A stretch of DNA of 64,000 nucleotides, taken from the NCBI GenBank assembly GCA_944381175.1, contig CALWKD010000020.1, forward strand, positions 1-64,000, read 5' to 3'. Made by a program: the position numbers and the translations under genes. Shown here piece by piece: positions 22,970 through 33,500 of the stretch. The DNA is from an uncultured Clostridia bacterium (GTDB taxonomy: Bacteria > Bacillota > Clostridia > Christensenellales > UBA1242). Position 1 is the first letter of the stretch. The number at the start of each line of letters is the position of its first letter. The notes below the pieces were generated by a model. The model was not told the DNA's origin. It worked only from the letters and a program-made list of their open reading frames with translations, and made no database searches.

Positions 22970-23788
22970 ATGAACAAGAAAGAGATAATAGTAGAAAAAA
23001 ATAAAAAACTTGTGACAATTCTTCAAGATTTCGGCTTTTCTTTTGCTGATGTAAACAAAATGCTTCGAAACAAAGACGTCAGGATAAATGGAAAAATTGA
23101 AAAGGGAAATCCAGAGGTCCAAGCGGGAAGTGAAGTTGCGTTTTATTATTCGGATGATATGCTCGAAAAGAAGTATCAAATTGTCTTTGAGTCTGAGAAT
23201 GTTGTTATCGTCTACAAGAGTGCAGGAATTGAAACGGCGGGAGATTCGGGACTTGAGAAAATTATCTCTGGGGCGATTGCGGTTCATAGGCTCGACCGAA
23301 ACACTGAGGGGCTTGTGATTTTTGCAAAAAACAGCGATGCGGAAGAAAAACTTAACACGGCTTTCAAAAACAAACTCGTGCACAAGTTTTATGTCGCGGA
23401 GGTTGTCGGAGATTTGAATTGCTCTGGGAAGATTTTTTCTGCTTATCTTTCCAAAGATAGCGAATCCTCTTTTGTTAAGATTTCGGACAAAAAAGTGCCA
23501 AATTCCACAAAAATTCAAACAAAAATCACCACAATTAAGCACGGCAGTCAAAGTAGTCTTGTTTGCGTGGAACTTTTAACTGGTAAAACTCATCAAATAA
23601 GAGCACATCTTGCTTTCCTTGGACACGCGATAATCGGTGACGGCAAATATGGAAAAAATGAAGACAACAAAAAGTTTGGGCAGTCAAGGCAAAAGTTGGC
23701 GTGCTTCAAATTGGAGTTTGATAAGATTGGAATTGAGGAATTGGACGGGAAAACTTTTGAAAAGAAGCCGAAGTGGTGGAATTTTTAA
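22970..23788 (+). CDS. RluA-family 23S/tRNA pseudouridine synthase
   Basis: A 272-residue protein with an N-terminal S4-like RNA-binding region (residues 10-60, with VNKMLRNKDVRINGK) and the RluA catalytic domain. The catalytic Asp is in HRLDRNTEGLVIFAKN (about residue 108). Later family motifs include LLTGKTHQIRAHLAFLGH and IIGDGKYG. It converts uridine to pseudouridine in rRNA or tRNA; the target position cannot be told from sequence. The ATG is 7 nt after a perfect -10 box, so the mRNA is probably leaderless. Divergent from yabP. Confidence 0.92.
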   Translation: MNKKEIIVEKNKKLVTILQDFGFSFADVNKMLRNKDVRINGKIEKGNPEVQAGSEVAFYYSDDMLEKKYQIVFESENVVIVYKSAGIETAGDSGLEKIISGAIAVHRLDRNTEGLVIFAKNSDAEEKLNTAFKNKLVHKFYVAEVVGDLNCSGKIFSAYLSKDSESSFVKISDKKVPNSTKIQTKITTIKHGSQSSLVCVELLTGKTHQIRAHLAFLGHAIIGDGKYGKNEDNKKFGQSRQKLACFKLEFDKIGIEELDGKTFEKKPKWWNF

Positions 23789-23819
23789 CAACATTCGACT
23801 TGAAATCATATAAACCTAT

Positions 23820-24293
23820 ATGGGTGAGATTTTGAAGGTCAACTCTTATTATGAGGGGTTGTTGCAAAACCTTTTTGGAGGGGCAAGGGGATGCTTTTCC
23901 AACTTTATGAATTTCTTTTATCAATACAATCAAATTTTGCAATTTGCTCCAGAAAATTGCAACTGTATGCAATTTTTGTTCAAAAAAGAGTTGGAAAACT
24001 GCGAAATTTTGTCACAACTTTTGATTAAAATTGGCGGAGATAACAGATTTTATTCAAGTTCAAGAAAATATTTGTCGGGATACAATGTTGACTACTGCAA
24101 ATCTGTTTCAAAAATGTTTATTTCTGATGTGGAACTGCTTGAAATTGGTGTGATTGAGACCAAAAATGCCATCCAAAAGATTGAAAATGCGGTCATTAAA
24201 AAAGAGTTAAAGAAAATTTTGGAAAATAAAAAACAAGAATTAAAATTCTTAAAAGAGACATTTTTCAGAAATAATTTATTAAAAAATCAATAA
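23820..24293 (+). CDS. Degenerate ferritin-like protein
   Basis: A 157-residue helical protein. The segment LENCEILSQLLIKIGGDNRF followed by YSSSRKYLSGYNVDY corresponds to the E-x-x-H-x-E...LGGDPR-Y region of ferritin-like proteins found in spore formers (YhjR/rubrerythrin-type). The histidines normally expected in the two E-x-x-H motifs are replaced (ELENCE and ENKKQE), so di-metal binding is probably lost. A small Cys cluster (CNC at about residue 48) is unusual. No ribosome site is seen before the ATG; the start is the first ATG in frame. The role is unknown; a structural role in the spore is possible. Confidence 0.6.
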   Translation: MGEILKVNSYYEGLLQNLFGGARGCFSNFMNFFYQYNQILQFAPENCNCMQFLFKKELENCEILSQLLIKIGGDNRFYSSSRKYLSGYNVDYCKSVSKMFISDVELLEIGVIETKNAIQKIENAVIKKELKKILENKKQELKFLKETFFRNNLLKNQ

Positions 24294-24415
24294 AAACTGC
24301 ATCCGTTTGCAATTTTTTATTTTTTTAAGCATTTTTCTGCTAGATTTTTACGAAGATTTCGGGTTTTTAGGAATTTATATTTAATAAATATAAATATTTT
24401 TTCTTTGCTTTTTGT

Positions 24416-24445
24416 TTGATAAATTCATCAGATAAGTGGTAAAAT
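24416..24445 (+). promoter_or_regulatory. Promoter of the giant lipoprotein gene
   Basis: TTGATA (24416-24421) and TAAAAT (24440-24445) are separated by 18 nt. The ribosome site GAGGGAGAG lies at 24490-24498. Confidence 0.55.
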
Positions 24446-24504
24446 ATTTTCAAGGTTATAACACACTTTTTACTGCAAGAAAAATTGACGAGGGAGAGTT
24501 TCTT

Positions 24505-27500
24505 ATGAAGAAATTTAAGATTGTGTTGATGTCGGCGTTTATGCTGATGCTTGGGTCATTTTTGGTGGCTTGTGACTTTAAAAGTCCAGAGGCGTCATTC
24601 ACCAACGAAGAACTCGTTGTCTCTATTGACGAAAACATAAATTTGGACGAGTATTTGACTGTTAAGGAAGTTGAGAAATCTTCCATTGACTATAAACTCG
24701 AAAATTCCAGTCTGTTTGATGTTGACGGAAGAAATATTATTGCTAAGCAGTCTGGCAAGTCTTATGTCTATGCGACATACAAAAACAACATTCTCTCATC
24801 AATGCAAATCATCGTCAAAAGCAGTTTTCCTTCACCAACTTTTTCAAGTGAGCCTTTGTCAGATGACGGAATTTTGACTTGGGAGCCTGTGTTTGCTTAT
24901 TATGACGGAGAACTTGTCACTCCAAGCCAGTATAGGGTTGAGGGTGTTTGCGTGGTGTATTCGGCTGATGATCCTTCAGTTGTTGAAGAGAAAATTGAAA
25001 TCAACGAAACGACCACCACAAACTCTCTCCAATTGGAAAATTATGGCTTGTACAGCGTCACCGTCACCGCTCTTGGCACAGGTTATTTTGACGATAGTGC
25101 CCCGTCAGTGCTTTTGGAAGATTTGGCGTTTGGATATGTTGAGCCTGCAAAAGACTTTGCGTTGAGTGAAGACGGAGTTCTCTCTTGGTCTGGCGAAGAC
25201 GGAACAAATTTCGCAGTCAAATTCGACGGTGTGGAACTTGCACAAAGACAAACTGAGATGTCTTTCGACTTGTCAAGTTATTTGGCATCGGAAGAGGCAG
25301 GCGTGCATACGGTGAGAGTGATTTCTTATGACCCGAACGGGCTTTTGCTTGCGACGGAGAGTGAGGAAATTTCCATAACAAAATACGATTTGCCTACCGC
25401 ACAATATAGCTACAACTCGACATCGGGAGGAAATATTGAGGTTTCGGTGCAAGAGAGTGTCGGAAGATATGAATTTGAATTTGTCAGCGAAACTGACCAA
25501 ACCTCAGAAAAATTTGTTGTTGAAAATGCGGGAGAAAACATTCTTTCTTCGTTTGATGAACTTGAGACTGGGCTTTACACGCTCAAGGTCAGAGCATTGC
25601 CGAACATCACATCATCAAATATTGAAGGTGAGTTCTTCTTCAAGAGTGATGCGTTTGAACTGGGAAAGGTTTATAAACTTCCAACCGCTGAAATCGACGG
25701 TGCTGGCGGAAATGAAATTGACGGAGAAAATTTTGCTGTCAATCTTTCAAGTGAAGAACTTCCATTTGATGTCCTGTTGAACATCGAGGGGCTTGGAACG
25801 ACGACATTGGTTGAGGGATTTGAAAAAGGACAAACATATTTCAATTTCTTAATGCAAATTTCAAACGCTGGTGTCTATGACATTTCTTTAAGACAAATTC
25901 CAACTTCTGAGACGAACCTGGTTGGAGAGGAAAATGTTTACGTGCTGAACTCAAGCAAGAGCAACACTCTCAATGTTACAAAGGTCGGAACGATTTCTGG
26001 TGAGATTGCACACAAATACAATGAAAATGTTTCGGAATTTACTTTCGCAAAAGTGGGAAATGCCACAAATTACATATTGCAAATCGGTGGCGGCTCAAAT
26101 TATGCCGATGTGCCAAATGAAAATTATGAAGTGGAAATCGGCGAAGAAGATGTGACAATCAAATTGACAGCAAAAATTGAAGATTTGTTTGACACAATTT
26201 CTGTGGAAGGCAAGAACATTTTTGACTTTAGGGTGATTGCAAAGACCGCAAATGACACACTTGCAATAAATTCTTCAAAAATTAAACAAATTGAAAGGCT
26301 CAACGCACCTTCCTCTGCGGGCAGTGGAAATACGGAAAGCAAAATTTACTCGTGGACAAGTGCTGAAGAAGGGGTTGGAAGTTTCAAAGTGGAGCTTTAC
26401 AAAATCGACAAAGACCTCTACGAAAGCAATCAGGATGAGATAAACATCGACACTTCTTCTCTCTCTGACATTGGCAGTGTGACAGAAGAGACTCAGATTG
26501 AGATTGTGGAAGTGGGATATTATTATGCAAAGGTTTATTCTTTGACCGCTGATGAAAACAATTACATCTCTTCAGCCGATGCTCTTGAAGAAGTTTTCTA
26601 TATCTGTGAGCAGTTGAAAGTGGAGGATGTGAAGTTTGGAAACAACGGAACAAATTATTTGGTTTCAATTCTCAACTCCGAAAATGTTGACGAATACGAA
26701 ATTTTGCTTAATGACGCTCCACTTGGAAGAGCGTCTGTCACAAGTGATGAAAGAACTCCTTTCCTTGTTGCAGAAAACTTTGATGTCAGTGGCGAAGAAT
26801 ACAGAATTTCAGTTGTTGCACATTCGGATGACGAAAGAATTTACAATGCCAGCACGGCATACGAGTTTATTGTGGAGAGATTGCCACGAGTGGTGCGAGG
26901 AGATATCCAACTTGGAGGACTTTCGCTTGTTGCAGACCCAATAGATATGACTGCGACAAGTTTTGCACAAGATATTTCAATCTCGGCGATTGAAGGCGCA
27001 AAAGGCGTGAGAATTTGGAATGGAAGTGGCACTTCTGCGGGTAGTGAGACGGAGACCTCTGCAAAATTGTCAATTGCAAACAAATCAAATGTTGAATTGA
27101 ATTTCAGATTTTTTGGCTCGGCAATGGAAGATGAGTTTTATGTTATGGAAGCGAACAAGATTTATCTGACTGGCGAAACCTCAACTTTCACATTCACTCG
27201 TTTGCAAACTCCAACAAATCTTGCCTATTATGACGGAAAGTTGAGACTTGAACACACAAGCACAACCTCAACTTCATATTATGTGTTGACACTCGTTTGC
27301 GTTGGGCTCAACAATCAAGCGCAATACATAACCATTCAACTTGACAACACGACAGCATCAATCAGTGGGAATGTTGTCACGATTGATATTGAAAAAGTGA
27401 TTGAAAACCTGACTGCTGAGCAGGAAGCGATTTACAATCAAAGTGCGGAAATTGGTTTTGCGGTTTTTGCTTATGCAGACAGACTCGATGGAAGCGTTGT

Positions 27501-30500
27501 GACGTTCTGTTCAAACTATGCGACGACGAGACTGGACAACAGCAGTGTTATTTGTGTTGTGGACAAAATGGCGTCGACAACACTCTCGATAGATTATCAG
27601 ACTTCTCAGACTGATTACATTTTGAGTTGGAGTGCGATTGGGACAAATTCGGCTTACGAAAGCGAAACAAAATACAGCGTTTTGCTTGACGGCAGTGAGG
27701 TGGGAGAAGATGTTTCCTCACTTTCAAGGAGTTTCTCTGTTGATGAGTTTGACAACTCGACATATTATGAATTTTCAGTCATTGCAAAAAATCCGTATTA
27801 CATCCAATCTGACACCTCAAACATAATAAGAATTTACAAATTGAACTCCATTTCAAGACTGAGACTTTTTGAGACGGGAGAACTTGGATTTGATGTGAGT
27901 TCATCCGAGCAAGATTTTGTTGACTATGTCAATGTGACCACAAACAGCGGAGTTGAGAACAACAAAACTGGAAAGATTTCCATTTCAGAAGACGGGAAAA
28001 TTTCTTTGCAAGTGGTTGGGCTTAAGGGCGTTGAGAGCGGAGAAAACAGGACAACCTATTATATTGACAGTGTGAAAACTGAGTGGACTTTGGCAAATAT
28101 GAGTGTGTTGAAGCCTGAAGATGAGACGGTGTCTTATCAAAACAACACGATTTCTTGGGATGCTTTTGCTTCGACGGAGAATTTGCAGTGTTTGAGATAC
28201 ATTTTGATGTTTGTGGATGAAAATGGAAACAAGGCGACATACAAGACGACAAACACAAGCGAAAACTTGACGACAAACACAGATTTATACAACTCCATTT
28301 CCGCTTTGTCGGGAGAGGTGTCCATTTATGTTTCGGCTTACCTTGAAACGACGGCGGACTCAGTCAGCGGAGACAACGCCTATGTGGTCGACGCTGGGCA
28401 GACGATTTATTATGCACTCAATACTTCTCTTCCTACCGAGGAGACGAATAACAATTATTATGTTTACAGCAATCACGCAACCATAACAAAATACTCGACG
28501 CCAAAGATTTCGGATGTTGTCTTTGATGACGGGGAGTTGGAAAATGCACAATTCTCTGATATAGAGATTGTGTTTGAGGGCAATTATGGTGCGTCTGGAA
28601 GATTTAATATTTATCTCAATGACCAGTATTTGAGATATGAGGACATAACCGCTTCTGACGGAAAATATAGTTTCACTTTGACGGCGGATGATTACAACTT
28701 GAAAGTGGGAGCAGGTGAGACTTTGAAAGTTGGAATAATCGCTTTGAGCGAAGAGAACATCCCTTCTTCAATTGGCAGTGTAAACATCATCAGAGCAAAT
28801 GAGATTGAGAGTGTGGAGTTTGTGCAGAGCGAAGCGGGCGAATTCTCACACAAAATCAAGATTGAGTTCTCAACCACTGATTACACAAGTGGTGGAGTTG
28901 TGCTCAAGTTTACATACAAACCTACTGGAGCGGACGAGGAAAGTCAATATATTCTCATTCCAATCAATGAGGTTTTGGAAGGTGCTGAATATGACCTCGG
29001 AGATGTTATAAATCAAGTGGTTGAGGGCAACAAAATTTTGGCAAATGACGGAACAGTGCAACTTTCTGCTTTTGTTGGGAATTATTCTTATGCAGGAGAA
29101 GAGCAAGGCACTTTCTATTTGGCTTGTCCAACCTCCACAACAAGCCAAGAGTATCAAATTCTTGAGGCGGTTGGGGAAGTTGAGAAAGCGTCAGGAGGAT
29201 TTGTTATTTCCGACGCCATAAACAGCGACGAGACGATTTATGTGGTTGAGTGTAATGGGGTTTTGTTTGAGGTGACAAAGACAAACGGGCAGTTCTACTT
29301 TGAGTTTCCACGTGGCGGAGAGTGGACAAATGGACAGTATAACTTGACGATTTACGCAAAACAGGCAAATTTCTTAAACTCTGTGACGAACGAAGTTTCT
29401 TTCGAGTTGAACAGAATGCCGTCGGTTTCAAATGTTATTCTTTCTAGACCAAATGCTGACGATTTGTCAGAAATCACAATCACTTGGAATGATGTCGCTG
29501 GGGCGACTGGTTATGTGTTTAGGCTGTATTTGGCGAGTGACATAGAAAGAGAAAACTTGCTTTATGAGTACGTTGAGGACAGAACAAAATCGACAGGCTC
29601 GACGATTGTGAACTCTTGCACTTTTGTCGATATGTTTGGTGAAGGATACGAAAAACTTCTGCAAGCAGGGCAGATTGATGTCTTTGATTTGATGGTTGAC
29701 CAAAAACTCGTGATTGATTTGTTTGTCAAAGGAACAACTGAAGATAACGACTCAAACACCTTCTCGTTTAATGCGACAATAAAAGGAAATGCTATTGAGA
29801 TTGATGATATTGATGTGAATGAATATGGAAATATCACCTTTAACGCTGTTGCAGGAGAAACATATCTTTATAGGTTTGTTGGAGTGGACGGAACAGTCCT
29901 TCAAAATTGGACAAAAGTTGTTGCAGACAGCGACAACATCAAAATTGACACCGACAAAATAACTGCAGAGGGCGGAACTTATTATAATATGGAAATTTTT
30001 GTGGTTGGTGGAATTGTGGAGTCACCAGTTTCAGCGACCTTTGACGGCTTGACCTTTGACTCGGTGTCATTCACGACCTATGGGACTGGGAGGTCCTTTG
30101 TTGTGGGCACGGATATCGTCGACCTAGGGTATATTGAAGCGGAAAACAATGTTGATTTTGCTTTTGAACTTATGACTGGGACATATTCAAAACTTTTTGT
30201 TGGCTTGAGCGAAGATGCGTTGATGAATGGGCAAGTTGCTGGGTTTGTTCCGACATTGGTGACTTCTGGCTCTGACAATTTGCAAGAAATTTGTTCTTAC
30301 CCACTTTCAATGATATTTGATGCTCTGAATGATATTGGACAAAAAGTCACACCAAGTGAGTCGGATATTGTGCTTTACTTCTGGGCTTACAAGGAGTATG
30401 CCCCTGACGATTTGGAAAACAGTTACACAATTTCGCACGCAAGTTCTTGTGCGGTGAGATACACAAGTGATGTCGACTTTATTGAGATCAAAAAACTTGG

Positions 30501-33500
30501 CGAAGTTTCCGACAATTCAAAATATATGGAGGACTATGCAAACACCTTTGCATTGTTTGAAAACAACGACGACTCAAACAATACAACTGTCGGAATTTAT
30601 GTCAAAATCTCTTCCATAACTCTCGATGAAATCGCACTTGACGATGAGGACGAAGAAAGTCAAGAGGGTGAGGAAGAATTGCCGAGTGACACAAATGAGC
30701 CTTTTGAAACAATCTATTTTGTCGAGAAGGCAGACCTTTTGAGTGTTGATTATTTCTTGGAAGACGGGAATTTTGTCATAAACTTGACCTCTTTGTTTGA
30801 GCAGGGCGAACTTGCCTCGCTTTCTGGCAAGTTTAAGATTGAGTTTGCAGTCCTTTCCACCACCAATGACACAGGTGAGACCAAGTTTGTTTTGAGCGAC
30901 TGGTTGGGACAGGCAAATGGCAAAGAATTTATCTTTGAGAGATTGAAGAGAGTCGAGGCGTTGATTCTCTCGGCAGGAAATCTCAGTTGGACAAATGAAG
31001 AAGAAAACGCTCAAAGATATTATGTTTACTTCATTGAAGAACTCAATGACGACAATTCGCTTGGAGACGCATATGTCTACGACACAACCACAGTGACAAT
31101 TTATGACGCTTCAAGTTTTGTTGGAGTTGGAAACAGTTATTATTTGGCGGTGAGAAGCGTAAACGAAGACCCGTATGTGATTTCTTCGCAGTTGGTGTTT
31201 GTGACCTCAAATTCAATTCCAATCAAGGTGCAAAAAAATCAAATCAACTCACCACTGAAACTTGAAAATGGAAAACTTTATTTCGAGTTGGAAGAGGGGC
31301 AAGATTTTGTAAACTATATCAAGTCTTGTGCGGAGACCACGGATGCAGTTGAGCAACTTCTTGAGCAGACATTCACTTCACCATTCACTTTCAACTTGAC
31401 TGACCTTGTGAACGGCACAATTTTTGCTCGATTAAGGTTCACTTCTCTTGCACAGGGGGTTGAGGGGAAAGCCCAAACCTTTGATATAAACGCAAGAGAT
31501 TTGATTTCAAGTATTTTTGACCTTGGAGAACTTTACAGCACAAAACTTGACGCCTTGATTTCAAATGCTGGAAGTAGTGACGCTATTGCAAAGTTGACGG
31601 CATTCAAGACCTTGATGGAAGACGGAAATATGGGCGTTGGAAACTATAAACTCCTTTTCGACGACCGTTTTGAGTCTTTGCAAACTGGCGAATATAAACT
31701 TGACTATTGCCTGCTTGGAAATTCGAGCACCCTCACATCAATTTGGTACAATTATGAAAACGAGAACGGAGAAAACAGCATTTACATCAACAACGAGCCA
31801 AAGGTTCAGGCGCTCAAGCAAGCCGACGCAAACTACAAAGCGATAAATTATTACAAAGTTTTGGTGAAGAAGAGTGAGATTTATTCTCAGGTTGGTGGAG
31901 AACTTGTTTCTTCTCTCGCTGAAAATTATGTGATGAAAATTTACAATGATGTTGGCGAATATTATTCATTCTCAATAACAAAAGGTGTAAACAATTACAG
32001 TCTCTATCTGATTGGAAGTGAGACAGACCAAACGGTGAGCGTTTATGAAGCAAATGAGAATGGCGTGCAGACCTCTGGTGGCGACTATTTGATGTTCTAT
32101 TTGAACCAAAACAACAGCAATTCAATTTTGGGTCGATACGGAGACGAGATTCCAATCGGAACATACAAAATGCAAATTTTTGCAGTCGGAAACAATTATT
32201 CTGTGTCGAGTAAGTCAAGCCTTTTCAATCTCGTGCTTTACGGATTTGGAAGTGATTTCCAACTCAACAACGGTGAGTTCTCTTGGACGGCACAGAGAAA
32301 CACAAAGACAACGGTTGTTTACAAGAAGCACACGAGCGTTGGAGAAGATTTGGTGCAAGTTGAGACCACGGCAGCGACGGCAAGATATTCTCTTGATGAC
32401 GGCGGATATGGACTTTATGATTATGTTGAGTTCCTTGTTGTCGGGGATGTTTACTCAAACAACATCTTTGTCGACAGCGAAATTTATTACGTACCAAATG
32501 TCTACAAACTTGCAAATCCAGTTCTCTCAAACACAAATGGCTTGATTGAGATAAACGACACGCAAAACGCAAACTTTGAAGGCTTGAATGGATGTTATTC
32601 AGATATCGGACTCTACAATTATAGACTCTACAACGACGTCTCCACCTCTTCAAATTTCTACACATTCACAGACCAAAACAATGCCCAATCTTCAATCTTC
32701 TATGAGACGGGCACGACGGGCTTGTCGCAAACTTCGTCTTATTATTCCTACAAGAGCACTGAAAAAGATGCATCACAATTCTATGTGGCAAGCATTGGAA
32801 GTTCGGCGACTTTTGAGATTGAAGACTTTATGCTTCAAACTGGTGGAAGCGAGTTCTATATGAAAAATGTCTACTGCATAGACAGCACCACTGGCGAACC
32901 TATCAAAGACAGTTCAATTGGCGTGGCAGTGAGGAGCAATTTTGCCACTCTCGACGCAAGGATGATGGATGAAATCACAAATGTCGAGATTGTCGATGGG
33001 GTTATGACTTGGAATGCGGTCACTGGAAGAGCGGAGGACGGTTTGACCATTCCGACAACTGGAGACCAAAGAGTTGTTTACAGAGTCATCATAAAGCAAT
33101 ATGATTTGTCAAATGGTGAGAGTGGAGAAGTTGAGAATGAATATCCAAATGTAATTCAACACTACACACTTGAAACAGAATTTGACTTTGCAAGAATTGC
33201 AGAGGAAGAACTTGTCAAATCTGCAAAATATATGAAAGCGACAATTCAGGCGTTTTCTATGAACTTCTCGGAAGATATTCCTGCATCGTCGTCATATATA
33301 GAACTTGTTGAAGGCGGATATGCATATGGGAATGTGACATACGAGGGAAGCACAACCTTTGTTCTTATGGGAGAAGGTTACCTTATCAATTCGATTGAGA
33401 GGTCGACTTCAATAGATGAGGGTTCATTGCACACCGAAAATGGAGACCTTGTTTGGACCTTTACGACTGATATTCAAATGCTTCCGTCAGAGGTTTTGGA

